A stretch of 64,000 nt of DNA from Desertibacillus haloalkaliphilus (GCF_019039105.1 NZ_JAHPIV010000014.1:1-64000), one strand, 5' to 3'. Counted from the first letter of the stretch, positions 18,581 to 27,196 are shown. Numbers and translations are program-made. The notes: generated by a model from the sequence alone, not told the origin.

Positions 18581-19225
18581 CTAATCAATATCTATATCCA
18601 CTTTCATCTTACTTCTTTTCATTCTAGCTTTCTCAACAGCACTCAGTTTCCCTTTAGAAATTGAATCTGCTTCAGTTTCCTTTTTGCTTTCTTCCTCTTT
18701 AACATCTTTCCCTAAAAAACTGCTCTCACTTTTTTTCTCGTCACTTTCTATCGAATCCTGATAGTCAGCTTGATCACCTTTATCTATTTTCACTTCATCA
18801 ACAGATCCCGCAGCCACTTCATGATTTACAGTTATTTTATGAACCAGATCATTAGTAGTATTTTCACCCAAAACGGACCGTAATAAATTCTTGATAATCA
18901 TCTGACCAGTATCGTTACAGATCAATTCCTTTTGTTCACGAGTAAAATCATTTAATGAAATTATTAACTTATCAGAATTATTATCAGTTGAATCAACACT
19001 TTTTATTTCTGTATTAGAATAAACGCTAGCACCAGTATTATTAATTGATTGATATTTTAGGCCATCCGCTATCAATTCCTCAGTCAATCGATTTCTACTT
19101 ATCCGGTAACCTTTACGATTGTACTCCTTTAACAATTCATTAAATCCCTCTACCCAATCGGCATCAATTGATGGCGTAAACGTCGCTACCTGCCTCCGAT
19201 TATAACCAATTACTTTCTTTCCCAA
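18581..19225 (-). CDS. Putative ParR/Alp-type DNA-binding adaptor
   Basis: 214 residues from TTG 19225, 7 bases after GGAGGGGG. The N-terminal 70 residues are basic and could hold a ribbon-helix-helix or similar DNA-binding fold; 'RQVATFTPSIDADWVEGFNELL' begins with a strand then a helix. The rest is acidic, Ser/Asp/Lys-rich and probably disordered, with a basic last 25 residues. It directly follows the actin-like gene in one operon, the usual place for the adaptor linking filament to centromere. No sequence motif proves it. Confidence 0.5.
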   Translation of the reverse strand: MGKKVIGYNRRQVATFTPSIDADWVEGFNELLKEYNRKGYRISRNRLTEELIADGLKYQSINNTGASVYSNTEIKSVDSTDNNSDKLIISLNDFTREQKELICNDTGQMIIKNLLRSVLGENTTNDLVHKITVNHEVAAGSVDEVKIDKGDQADYQDSIESDEKKSESSFLGKDVKEEESKKETEADSISKGKLSAVEKARMKRSKMKVDIDID

Positions 19226-19288
19226 AACCGCACCCCCTCCGCAAATGAAGATAGTCAAGAGTCAATAGACTCTTGACCCTCCTATCTA

Positions 19289-20533
19289 TCACGCTTGAAT
19301 TAACTCGGCATGATCCATGTAATTAGAAATTAAATACGCTCTACTTGTAAAGAAGTTCGCTTGCTCTAAATTAGGAGGATACAAGAACCGTTTTTGATTC
19401 TTAGGTTCTCTGAATTTGTAATAAGCAAATAATAGACCTCCACCAACAATTACAAACGTTTTAGTACGAGCACTTGACCAAAAAGCATATATTTCTTTCA
19501 CAACTTCGTTGTAGTAATTCTCCATTTCTTCTTTAACAATTTCTGAAATATCTTCCCCTGTTTCCCATAACCAATCGGCATAAAAACGTGGTTCATAATC
19601 CTGACCTTCTTTATTCATCTTAATCATCTTAGAAACTTCAGGGATAATGACAGTTCTCATAAATTCTTCCCTTGTTCGATATGGAGGTTCATAAGTACCA
19701 GTAGATTCTAAATCCTTCTTAACCTCAACAAACGCTTCAACCTCAAGCTCAATTCGTTCCAAAATTCGATCTATATATCTATTAGTTCCGATCTTTTTGT
19801 TACCACTCAATTTTGAATTCAAACCATCAACATCGTAAATCGCCGTGTCAAGTGTGCCAGCACCTAAGTCTGTAATAGCAAAATTTTCACCAATCTTATT
19901 TTCTAAAGTAGTTTCAAACATTTCACCATTTTTAATATCAAAACCTAAACCTAATGAACTAGTGACACCTTCCGGATGCACTTCACCTTCTTCAATCTTA
20001 ATCAATGCAGTTTTACCTTTAAATTCTCCGTCCACACCCGTCACTTCATGAACACCTTTTATCCTATCTAATACTGCATTTGGACCAACTCTTCTGTACT
20101 CTTCAATAGGCAAACCACCATAATAAGGGATATTAATTTCTTCCATCCCTAATTCCCATGCCATTAAAGCAAACCCAGTCAACGTAGTAATGGTGTGTAA
20201 TTTATTGTTATGCTTATCCTCAGCCTCCCCATTAGGCTGCTTATACTCATCTGCAAACTTCGCATATTCACCTACGTAGTAATGTCCAACTTTCTCACCA
20301 TTGGGAAGTGCATCACTTTTAATAGTTACATGCAATTTACTTTCTTTCGGAAGAGATACTTTCGAACTCCCCCCCATATCTACTTCTGGATTAGGTCCTG
20401 CTTCTGCAATAACACTAGGAATAACAAATGATCGGATATTACCTTCTTTATCTATGTAACTAAATTTATTCGAGGTATTCCCGCTATCACTAGCTCCTAA
20501 CACCTTTTTTAACTCAAATAATTTACTCAACAT
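19289..20533 (-). CDS. ParM/Alp-type actin-like partition ATPase
   Basis: 414 residues with actin-superfamily nucleotide motifs: phosphate-1 'GASDSGNT' (13-20), phosphate-2 'DLGAGTLDT' (222-230) and adenosine motif 'VIVGGGLLFA' (361-370). These proteins polymerise with ATP and push sister plasmids apart. It is longer than E. coli ParM and has an acidic insertion near 305-345, closer to Bacillus plasmid Alp-type actins. AAAGGG lies 7 bases before the ATG. It sits between a winged-helix gene and the adaptor gene. Confidence 0.85.
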   Translation of the reverse strand: MLSKLFELKKVLGASDSGNTSNKFSYIDKEGNIRSFVIPSVIAEAGPNPEVDMGGSSKVSLPKESKLHVTIKSDALPNGEKVGHYYVGEYAKFADEYKQPNGEAEDKHNNKLHTITTLTGFALMAWELGMEEINIPYYGGLPIEEYRRVGPNAVLDRIKGVHEVTGVDGEFKGKTALIKIEEGEVHPEGVTSSLGLGFDIKNGEMFETTLENKIGENFAITDLGAGTLDTAIYDVDGLNSKLSGNKKIGTNRYIDRILERIELEVEAFVEVKKDLESTGTYEPPYRTREEFMRTVIIPEVSKMIKMNKEGQDYEPRFYADWLWETGEDISEIVKEEMENYYNEVVKEIYAFWSSARTKTFVIVGGGLLFAYYKFREPKNQKRFLYPPNLEQANFFTSRAYLISNYMDHAELIQA

Positions 20534-20600
20534 AAAAACACCCTTTCTAAATTTTAGTTCCCAAAAACTATAATCACTAATTCACCATAAAGGTAAGACG

Positions 20601-20864
20601 CTACTTCATCTTCAGAATACTACGACCATAACGAGTGATGTTATAAACCATAGATCGATTATCATTTGGATCTCTCTCCACCTTGACCAACACAGCTCCC
20701 TCTAATCGTGCCATTTCCTTACTTATCTTTTCTTGAGAAAATCCGAATTTCACCCTTATCGCGCTATACGATTGACTAGGATGGTTATTCAAGTACTCTA
20801 AGACATCCCAACTCAAAACATTTAAACCGTTAGCTATTTCGTTTAACGAAACACTTTCCATCAC
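20601..20864 (-). CDS. Small winged-helix regulator (MarR/ArsR-like)
   Basis: 87 residues. 'WDVLEYLNNHPSQSYSAIRVKFGFSQEKISKEMARLEGAVLVKVERDPNDNRSM' reads as helix-turn-helix plus a wing with conserved Arg/Asp. It is the first gene before the actin-like gene, so it is probably the autoregulator of the partition operon. Small plasmid winged-helix proteins can also be centromere binders (TubR-like), which is an alternative. Confidence 0.7.
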   Translation of the reverse strand: MMESVSLNEIANGLNVLSWDVLEYLNNHPSQSYSAIRVKFGFSQEKISKEMARLEGAVLVKVERDPNDNRSMVYNITRYGRSILKMK

Positions 20865-20944
20865 TTTCCTCCTAAACCATTTTATAATGATATATTAACA
20901 TATAATACTTTATTAGTAAATATAATACCGGTCTATTATCCAAA

Positions 20945-20989
20945 AATAAACTACTTTAAATCACTGTTAATAATTTAAAGTAGTTTATT
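20945..20989. terminator. Bidirectional hairpin between divergent regions
   Basis: AATAAACTACTTTAAAT and ATTTAAAGTAGTTTATT form a 17-bp stem around an 11-base loop. It sits between the start of the winged-helix gene and the end of the small gene at 21029. Similar AT-rich hairpins with AATAAACTA arms occur at 22401-22455, so the pair may be a repeat family. Confidence 0.5.
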
Positions 20990-21028
20990 GTAAATAATTT
21001 ATAGTTGTTTATTGTACATTGTAACCCT

Positions 21029-21193
21029 TTACCCTTCAGATTTAATACCAACTAACCGCACACCAGATTCCTTTTTAGCAGCCTTCAATGCTTTCTTAAA
21101 TTTTTTAGCTGTTTTCTTGTTAATTTTATCCATCCCAATCATCACCTTCATCTTTTTTAAACCATTATTACCAATCCCAAAATATCTATACAT
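21029..21193 (-). CDS. Small basic protein (54 aa)
   Basis: Starts at ATG 21193 with GGAGG 9 bases upstream. The protein MYRYFGIGNNGLKKMKVMIG... is very basic (Lys-rich 'KINKKTAKKFKKALKAAKKE') and probably binds nucleic acid. Upstream in-frame codons lack a ribosome site. It is transcribed toward the partition operon and away from the gene at 21306. Confidence 0.55.
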   Translation of the reverse strand: MYRYFGIGNNGLKKMKVMIGMDKINKKTAKKFKKALKAAKKESGVRLVGIKSEG

Positions 21194-21305
21194 CCGTGAA
21201 TACCTCCTCTCCCCCATCAATAGTATTAAAAAGAAGGAATAATGGAAAAGTGGCCCTGACATGAACAGAAAAATAAGTAGTTTTTATCTAAAGGGAGGAA
21301 AATCA

Positions 21306-21785
21306 ATGAAGAATTTAAATCCGATTTTTAACGAAATCACTAACAAAAAAATAAGTAACCCACGAACGAACAAACAACAGCGCCAAAACTCAAAAAAACG
21401 TTTTGATTCAAGGCATGATATGAAGTTTCCAGTCTCGCATCGTCACCATCAACTTTTACGATCATATTTTAAGATCCACCGACAGTCAAACCCTACAATT
21501 ATAACCTCACAGACCATATTTAATACTATCCTTTTAAGACACAGCATCCTACACCCTCAGATCGTATCATTAGATCGAGAGTACAAAGATACAAAACGAT
21601 ACTTCCATTGCAAACCAAATCAAATCGAATATACGTATATTGGAGGGGTTCAAGGAATAGCAATTAAGGAAGGGATTTCTGAAAGACAAGCGCTGTACCA
21701 CATGATGATTTCAGCTATAGAACACATCGAATCAGGAGGTACGATAGATCATGAAGCATTTAAGCAAATTAGACCTTCTAAATAA
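21306..21785 (+). CDS. Unknown basic protein (159 aa)
   Basis: Starts at ATG 21306, 7 bases after GGGAGG; an earlier in-frame ATG at 21261 has no ribosome site. The N-terminal 60 residues are highly basic and contain 'HRHHQLLRSYFKIHRQS'. The middle reads 'YTYIGGVQGIAIKEGISERQALYHMMISAIEHIESGG', which may be helical. It overlaps the next gene by 35 bases. No family recognised. Confidence 0.6.
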   Translation: MKNLNPIFNEITNKKISNPRTNKQQRQNSKKRFDSRHDMKFPVSHRHHQLLRSYFKIHRQSNPTIITSQTIFNTILLRHSILHPQIVSLDREYKDTKRYFHCKPNQIEYTYIGGVQGIAIKEGISERQALYHMMISAIEHIESGGTIDHEAFKQIRPSK

Positions 21786-22401
21786 AAAAGTAAGGAACAA
21801 CAGCAGCACAAATACCGGGAGCCGAATATTGAATTTCATTTTTAAAAAAGAACTTCAATATGCTCAAATCGATATAAAAATACCTCGTATAGACCTACTA
21901 AGAGGTGAAGTTCTATTAAGTGATATTGCTGATTCTTTAGAGGATGACGACCCTGCATACTACGGTGTTGAAACATTAATCATCCTTCTCTATATACAAT
22001 TTATAAGACAAATTTCTAAGGGCGTTGATCTATTTACAGTCGGCAAAGAATTAATAAATAAAATTAATAAGTACAGACCTATAACCATACAGGAAAACTA
22101 CACAGAAACTAAACCCAACACTTTCGCTCTCCAAAACTTCAATATACCAAATCAGACAATCAATAAAGACCCTAAAGAACAAGAAATCACTATCACGTTG
22201 AACCTAAAGGAAAGGTTCATCTACCGCGGCGAGATTCTCTTATACGATTTAGAAGACTTATTCCCTGACTTAGAAATCACTGTCGAAGAAACAATCAGTA
22301 TATTATACATGGATTTTATAGATGCTATTAAAAAAGGTCATGACAACGGAACAATTAACAACATACTCGAGAGTTTCTCTTACTATTCCGGCGATTTATA
22401 A
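21751..22401 (+). CDS. Unknown protein with two internal repeats (216 aa)
   Basis: GGAGG lies 11 bases before the ATG, inside the end of the previous gene. Two halves look alike: 'IPRIDLLRGEVLLSDIADSLED...GVETLIILLYIQFIRQISKG' (about 44-92) and 'LKERFIYRGEILLYDLEDLFPD...VEETISILYMDFIDAIKKG' (about 151-199), so it is an internal duplication of a domain of about 50 residues. Function unknown; it is co-transcribed with the basic protein upstream. Confidence 0.6.
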   Translation: MKHLSKLDLLNKKVRNNSSTNTGSRILNFIFKKELQYAQIDIKIPRIDLLRGEVLLSDIADSLEDDDPAYYGVETLIILLYIQFIRQISKGVDLFTVGKELINKINKYRPITIQENYTETKPNTFALQNFNIPNQTINKDPKEQEITITLNLKERFIYRGEILLYDLEDLFPDLEITVEETISILYMDFIDAIKKGHDNGTINNILESFSYYSGDL

Positions 22402-22455
22402 ATAAACTATAATAAACTATTGTAAGTACTTTACAATAGTTTATTATAGTTTATT
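22401..22455. terminator. Long AT hairpin terminator
   Basis: AATAAACTATAATAAACTAT...ATAGTTTATTATAGTTTATT forms a near-perfect 25-bp stem with a 5-base loop immediately at the stop codon of the upstream gene. AT-rich stems of this kind could also be a protein target. Confidence 0.55.
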
Positions 22456-22827
22456 TATCTAAAATCATACGACAGATCAACAAGTTCTTCACAACATGTA
22501 ATTAAACCTATTTTACGCAGGTCTAAAAAGTTCCTATGTTAATTAATAACGAACATATAATAAACAACTTTTTAAAACTGCTATAAAAACAAACTTAAAA
22601 AGTTGGTATTTTAATCAAAACTAATCAAAACATAAACAATGTATACTCAACCTTCCAAACTTATTGTGTCAGCAAATTTAAAAAGTTAAGCACTTGTGCA
22701 AGAATAGACAAGCTTAACTCAAGTGTAAATCAACAAAAACTTCCTTTTTTTCTTTAAAATCTATTGATTTAATAGCACCTCAGTGCAATCATAATAGTAA
22801 GTAAAGATTATAAAGGGAGGGAATTAT
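22456..22827 (+). other. Gene-free stretch upstream of the RacA-like gene
   Basis: No credible ORF. It contains an inverted repeat GTTAAGC...GCTTAAC around 22685-22720, a short dyad GCAC-N4-GTGC near 22780, and T-rich runs. The dyad is close to TTGATT, a possible -35, so it may be an operator. GGGAGGG before 22828 is the ribosome site. Confidence 0.4.
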
Positions 22828-23772
22828 ATGGCGAATATAGATGTAAGTCTCTTAGAAGACAAATTCAAGGAAGATCCTTTGTTTATCGAAATTAAGTCCA
22901 GAGCAGATATAGACGATGAGTTATTTCCCGAATCTATTAAAAATATGTATCCTGACCGTGAATATTCAACGAAGGAAGCAAGAGGAATCTTGAATAAGCC
23001 AGATTCGACAGTGCGCTATTACATAAACGAATTAAAAGATTACATTCAACCTTTACGTAACGGCAGGAATTTCAGACTTACTGTGACACACATTTTTCGA
23101 TTACACTTAGTTTTCATATTAATCGCGGCTGGTAAAACCGTTCATGATCTACGAGTTAATTTAGGGTTAGACATACAGAGAGTAGAGGGAGACCAAAATA
23201 ACCGAATTAATGGAAATCCTATTAAAAATCAAAAGCAGCTGATTGCTTTAATGCAAGAGTTGTCTAGACAAAACCAACTTCTAATGAATCAATCGATAGA
23301 ATATAGACAACTCATACACAATAGTAATTTAAAAAGAGATAGCATAATCAAACACACTATAGAGATTCAAAAAAAAATGATAGAAAAGGAAAAATTACAA
23401 AACGAGCTATCAGAATATCGCCAGCAAAAGAGAAGAGATTTAATCGATCAAAACTTGATCAAATTACTAACCAAATCAAAACAGCCCCAAAAGAAGATTT
23501 TCGGTATATTTCCAGTTAAAAATGATAATGATGGTGATATTGATAATGAGAAAATGTTAATCAATAACTTGGAAAAAGATGATAAAGAGAAAAGTTTAGA
23601 AAGTAATATAAAAACGTTAGAAGATGACATCGAGAAATCAAACAAGGATATTATCGCATTAGAAGAATCCATATCAGCTTTGAATAGACAGTTAGAATCA
23701 AAGGACCAAATACTAGAGTCATTTATTAGTTATAAAGAAATTGCTTCAACTACCGATGGAACCAATAAATAA
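22828..23772 (+). CDS. MerR-type HTH plus coiled coil, RacA-like
   Basis: 314 residues. Residues 42-75 form a MerR-like helix-turn-helix ('YSTKEARGILNKPDSTVRYYI'). Residues 125-210 and 255-305 are heptad-rich coiled coils (Gln/Lys/Glu), separated by an acidic linker. The plan matches chromosome-anchoring RacA-like and plasmid MerR/coiled-coil proteins. It may bind the centromere or tether the plasmid to the nucleoid. A transcription-factor role alone is possible. Confidence 0.65.
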   Translation: MANIDVSLLEDKFKEDPLFIEIKSRADIDDELFPESIKNMYPDREYSTKEARGILNKPDSTVRYYINELKDYIQPLRNGRNFRLTVTHIFRLHLVFILIAAGKTVHDLRVNLGLDIQRVEGDQNNRINGNPIKNQKQLIALMQELSRQNQLLMNQSIEYRQLIHNSNLKRDSIIKHTIEIQKKMIEKEKLQNELSEYRQQKRRDLIDQNLIKLLTKSKQPQKKIFGIFPVKNDNDGDIDNEKMLINNLEKDDKEKSLESNIKTLEDDIEKSNKDIIALEESISALNRQLESKDQILESFISYKEIASTTDGTNK

Positions 23773-23783
23773 CACGTAATGTC

Positions 23784-23812
23784 TAATCTCGCTGGCGCGA
23801 GATTTTTATTTT
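23784..23812 (+). terminator. Terminator after the RacA-like gene
   Basis: AATCTCGC-tgg-GCGAGATT followed by TTTATTTT, 10 bases past the stop. A compact, canonical intrinsic terminator. Confidence 0.8.
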
Positions 23813-23813
23813 G

Positions 23814-23889
23814 TTGCCATATGATGCTGAACGAGTTATAATGTGTGTACAAAGTACACATTTATTGAGTTTAGCTAGTTAACTCAATA
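23814..23889 (+). promoter_or_regulatory. Consensus promoter with two operator-like dyads
   Basis: TTGCCA (23814-23819), 17-base spacer, TATAAT (23837-23842). Immediately downstream is TGTGTAC-aaa-GTACACA (23844-23860), covering the likely start point, then TATTGAGTT-N9-AACTCAATA (23863-23889). Both dyads could be repressor sites; the second could also fold in the leader RNA. Drives the short membrane protein and the LuxR-type gene. Confidence 0.75.
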
Positions 23890-23936
23890 CACTAAGATAA
23901 TAAAATGGAGAAGATACATAAAGGAGGCCTTCTATT

Positions 23937-24056
23937 ATGTTAGGTTTTTTAAACAACAAGCAGCAGAAGAAACTTGATCAAGTTATCATCATTATTGCTA
24001 TTGGTGCCTTATTTTTAACAGGACTTTTCCCCATACTAAGGTTAATTGGAAATTAA
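23937..24056 (+). CDS. Short membrane protein (39 aa)
   Basis: Strong AAAGGAGG ribosome site 9 bases before ATG. A polar, Lys/Gln-rich start (LNNKQQKKLDQ) is followed by one membrane helix (IIIIAIGALFLTGLFPIL). It is co-transcribed with the LuxR-type gene 21 bases downstream. It could be a membrane anchor, regulator or small toxin; no evidence decides. Confidence 0.65.
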   Translation: MLGFLNNKQQKKLDQVIIIIAIGALFLTGLFPILRLIGN

Positions 24057-24077
24057 ATTGAAGGAGAGGGATAATTT

Positions 24078-24422
24078 ATGACATCATTTCAAAAATACGA
24101 TTTTATCTCGTTCCTTCGTCACTCACCGGTTCATAAGATACTATCTGAAACTGAATTTAATATATTCTGTTCTTTGTTACTAGGATTTACAAAAGAGGAG
24201 ATCCTGGAACAGCACTTCATAAAAGACAAAACTTATAACAATCATGTCTACCAGATCCGAAATAAAATAAGTTACAATACAAATGATTTCAGAGTCATAT
24301 GCGCGAAGGTTTATCAAATATACATTGAGTTTCATGCTAACAGAAATAACATACTTGAAGTTTCGTATGAAGAGCATAACACAGAGATCGAAAATACGTT
24401 TATAGGGTTTATTAATAAATAA
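24078..24422 (+). CDS. LuxR/GerE-type HTH protein (114 aa)
   Basis: 'LSETEFNIFCSLLLGFTKEEILEQHFIKDKTYNNHVYQIRNKI' aligns position by position with the GerE fold (LTxREREVLxLLAxGLSNKEIAxxLxISxxTVKNHxxxIxxKL), including the hydrophobic core and the recognition helix. It has no receiver or ligand domain, so it is a stand-alone DNA binder. Its own promoter region has two dyads it might bind. Confidence 0.75.
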   Translation: MTSFQKYDFISFLRHSPVHKILSETEFNIFCSLLLGFTKEEILEQHFIKDKTYNNHVYQIRNKISYNTNDFRVICAKVYQIYIEFHANRNNILEVSYEEHNTEIENTFIGFINK

Positions 24423-24458
24423 AACACCTCGCTACAAAAGTAACGAGGTGTTTTATTT
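24421..24458. terminator. Bidirectional terminator
   Basis: AAAACACCTCG-N11-CGAGGTGTTTT, with T-rich and A-rich flanks, at the stop of the LuxR-type gene. Confidence 0.8.
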
Positions 24459-24729
24459 AGTCGTTGTTCACCCATAGTTTTCAAAAACAAGCACAAACCA
24501 TGAATAAACGATATTTTTTTATTTGAATTTATATTAACTCAAAAAACAATTACTGTCAACCACATTCAAGAAAACATAATTTATTATTTGTCACATAATT
24601 CTATTTGTGCTACTATTTTCTTAGTCGTTGTTTATCCTAGAGGGAGCAGTCTATTCGTTTTTAACGTAAGACTTTGTCCGTCTCACTCAAGGGTGAGGTG
24701 TATCCTGTTTTCAATCTCAAGCACAAACC
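24459..24729. repeat. Duplicated non-coding element, one copy internally deleted
   Basis: AGTCGTTGTT at 24459 and 24623 marks the start, and CAAGCACAAACC (ends 24499 and 24729) marks the end, of two copies. The first copy is 41 bases, the second 107 bases. The longer copy contains hairpins such as TCACTCAAGGGTGA. Between them, 24500-24622 is AT-rich with no gene. Orientation and role are unknown; it may be a structured RNA or the ends of a small mobile element. Confidence 0.5.
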
Positions 24730-24838
24730 TTTTTCTATAGAAAAAGAAAAAATCAGTTAATTGCTGCAACAATCAACTGATTCGCCTAGACTCCCCAGTC
24801 TAGGAAAAAACTTCTGACAATACCCAAATACCCAACAG

Positions 24839-24952
24839 AATCGAATATTAATGTTAATACCAAATAATCGAATATAAGTTGGAAATGTTGATATCAAATA
24901 ATCGAATATAGTTGGATATGTTGATATCAAAATCGAATATAGTTGGACATTT
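24839..24952 (+). repeat. Iteron array upstream of the rep gene
   Basis: Four units start at 24839, 24866, 24900 and 24931. The fullest consensus is AATCGAATATA-GTTGGA-ATGTTGATATCAAAT. Each of the middle units contains the palindrome TTGATATCAA. The first unit is diverged and the last is truncated. Iterons directly before a probable initiator gene suggest the replication origin or initiator autoregulation. Confidence 0.75.
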
Positions 24953-24963
24953 AGGTATATTAC

Positions 24964-25029
24964 TTTTCCGAACAATGTTGGAAAAGCGGATATAATAATG
25001 CTTATGTGTCCTTATTATATTCGCTTTTT
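24964..25029 (+). promoter_or_regulatory. Palindrome and leader terminator before rep
   Basis: TTTTCCgAAC-AAT-GTTgGAAAA (24964-24985) is an operator-like palindrome. It is followed by AAGCGGATATAATAATG...TTATTATATTCGCTTTTT (to 25029), a terminator-like hairpin 54 bases before the rep start. A -10-like TATAAT lies in the hairpin's left arm, so promoter and attenuator readings overlap. Confidence 0.55.
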
Positions 25030-25082
25030 GATGAGATATCAACCTATTTACCTAATAACGAATATGTAAGGACGTGATAATT

Positions 25083-26534
25083 ATGAAGTTTTCTAGAAAT
25101 GCACTTATATCGACATATAAAAAACAACCAAGAGATTCAAAAAAACTAACAAAAACAGCATTAGGAATCATCCAACCTTTGCTTCAATATGTTGATTATG
25201 ATGGTAAGTTACATATCGATATATATGAGTTTGCTAGATTACAATCGTTCGCAAATAAAAATAGTGTGATCGATGGTTTCAACCGTTTGATTCGTAATAA
25301 CCTATTTTTTTGGAAAGAAGGGGAACTTTACGCTAATTGCCATATGACATACCTTGGAAAAGATAGCGATATTCACAATCGTAGCTACGTACGTACACTT
25401 GGGATGCACCTAGATGGAACATATCAATCATTAACTGAACGGCAAATGAAGCTAGTTAACTATGTACAAGCATTAACTTATGAGGGGAATCGTACACCTA
25501 TTATTAATATTGAAAACTTCTATAAAAACAAACTAAGAAAAACAAGACGGGGTGTATGCCTTTACGAGAGCCATCGAGACCTTGTGAACTCTCTAATAAC
25601 TATCATTGAGAAAGGTATTCTTGAGGTTGAATTATTGCAAAATGGTAAGCAACCAAAAGTACTAAATTGTTTAACTAATCATACAGAACAACTCTATGAG
25701 AAATTTAGTCGTTTCTTAGGAGTTGATAAAGACGGTCGAAAAACACGTGTAGGAAATAATACCACTCACCCTGTTCGGTTCAAGTTGTCTAAAGAAATCG
25801 CTGAAGATACGGTTGTTGATATTGGACATACACTTGATATGTTATTGATCGCTGATCAATACGATCAAGACACGACACTATTTACAAGTGATGAATTAGA
25901 ATCACTATTCGGTGTAAAAAAAGAGTTATTCAAGCTATTTGGAGATCATGGAGTCAAAGTATACCGTCAGGCTCTACACAAATATTTTCAGAATGAAGGT
26001 CAGTCATTTTATTTTCATGTCAAACAAGGAAAGATCGGTAATCAAGTTAAACGCTATTATATTATCCCTTTGTTACAAGAATCACTAGCAGATTTCATTG
26101 ATCGTGCAATGGGCTATTATCGTTATGAGCCGACTTATACTAACTCTGTTCAATGGGGCACACCTAGCAAGGAACAATTAGTTGAGATCGCTATAGAGGG
26201 GGAAGAGTATGCAAATTATCTTCATAAACAGTTAAAGGATGAACAGTATACTATCCAACATTACCAATACTACCGCTATTTAAAAGATACTCTTGGTGAT
26301 GATGGGGTGTCTGTATTTGCTGATTTAGCAAAAGTTAATGTTTACTGGAGTAATCTACACATCCTTTTTAAAGATGCGGTGTCATTTGAGGATAGTCTTT
26401 CAGACGATCATAAGGCCCTAGTTTTAAATCGTGCTTATAAAGACAAGAAGCGTTCTGGAGAAAACATATATGCCTCGAATACTCGGGAAGAACGTTCAAG
26501 CAGCTTCCCTAATTACAATTGGTTAAATGACTAG
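25083..26534 (+). CDS. Probable plasmid replication initiator
   Basis: 483 residues from ATG 25083. No family is recognised with certainty. 'TKTALGIIQPLLQYVDYDGKLHIDIYEFARLQSFANKNSVIDGFNRLIRNNLFFWKEG' reads like a winged-helix at the N-terminus, and 'LTERQMKLVNYVQALTYEG...' and 'LFTSDELESLFGVKKELFKLFGDHGVKVYRQAL' suggest further winged-helix-like units. The iteron array and a palindrome upstream, and partition genes nearby, make an initiator the best reading. A large DNA-binding regulator is the alternative. Confidence 0.6.
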   Translation: MKFSRNALISTYKKQPRDSKKLTKTALGIIQPLLQYVDYDGKLHIDIYEFARLQSFANKNSVIDGFNRLIRNNLFFWKEGELYANCHMTYLGKDSDIHNRSYVRTLGMHLDGTYQSLTERQMKLVNYVQALTYEGNRTPIINIENFYKNKLRKTRRGVCLYESHRDLVNSLITIIEKGILEVELLQNGKQPKVLNCLTNHTEQLYEKFSRFLGVDKDGRKTRVGNNTTHPVRFKLSKEIAEDTVVDIGHTLDMLLIADQYDQDTTLFTSDELESLFGVKKELFKLFGDHGVKVYRQALHKYFQNEGQSFYFHVKQGKIGNQVKRYYIIPLLQESLADFIDRAMGYYRYEPTYTNSVQWGTPSKEQLVEIAIEGEEYANYLHKQLKDEQYTIQHYQYYRYLKDTLGDDGVSVFADLAKVNVYWSNLHILFKDAVSFEDSLSDDHKALVLNRAYKDKKRSGENIYASNTREERSSSFPNYNWLND

Positions 26535-26587
26535 TGCTAACACTTTTACATAAGCATAAGAGTACGTACTCTACAATAAAATCCTCT

Positions 26588-26650
26588 TACACTGAACTAA
26601 ACCTTTTAAAAAATAGGAGATAAAAGGTTTAGTTCAGTGTACCTTTTTTT
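26588..26650. terminator. Terminator after rep
   Basis: ACACTGAACTAAACCTTTT and AAAAGGTTTAGTTCAGTGT form a 19-bp perfect stem with a 15-base loop, followed by ACC and a T7 run on the plus strand. Confidence 0.85.
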
Positions 26651-27116
26651 ATACCACCGACAGAATACACTTTTATTTGATAAGTTTCGAGAAAATCTCG
26701 TAAAAAAGTGAGTTGATTTCACGCTTATATCTATATTTTTTTGCCATCAACTTCCATTATTTTGAAAAACAAATGCAGTATAAAAATATTAAATAGATTT
26801 AAGTATTACTTTTCTATTTATATATTAAAAATATACATTTAAATATACTCCTAACTAGTATTTGAATATTAAGATAATTTAGGAGATAGCACCAAGACAC
26901 CCTTTTATAAACCATATGAACTGTTCATTTAATCTAGCAATGTTCTTCTTTAATGATTCTTTTTTATTTATTTTTATAATGGTTTTATATAATATTAAGT
27001 ATTACCCAAAATAAATAATCATAATCTTTATATCGTGAAGAATCTTGCAAATACTTATGACTTCATATAAAATACTAAGAAATAAAGATGATAATTATTC
27101 TATAAGTGCGATAAAT
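26651..27116. other. AT-rich gene-free stretch downstream of rep
   Basis: About 465 bases, very AT-rich, with runs like TTAAATATAC and several TTTAAGTATTA-like words, and no ORF with a ribosome site. It could be the origin's unwinding region or simply a long leader. A possible promoter for the next operon lies near its right end (TATAAG or an extended -10 TGCGATAAAT). Confidence 0.4.
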
Positions 27117-27196
27117 GGGACGCCCCAATGCCTTTAGAAAAAAGTTGGTATATATCATACCTCTATTTTCTTATGCATTGGGGCGTCTCTTTTTTC
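27117..27196 (+). promoter_or_regulatory. Class I leader terminator hairpin (copy E)
   Basis: GGGACGCCCCAAUGC, a loop with small internal hairpin (GGUAUAUAUCAUACC), then GCAUUGGGGCGUC and a run of U. It ends about 26 bases before the TTG start of the LAGLIDADG-like gene, with AGGAGGTGG between. Confidence 0.75.

Noticed and set aside
24757-25042. Minus-strand reading frames over the iterons
   Set aside because: Their repetitive translation comes from the iteron repeats, and no start signal is present.
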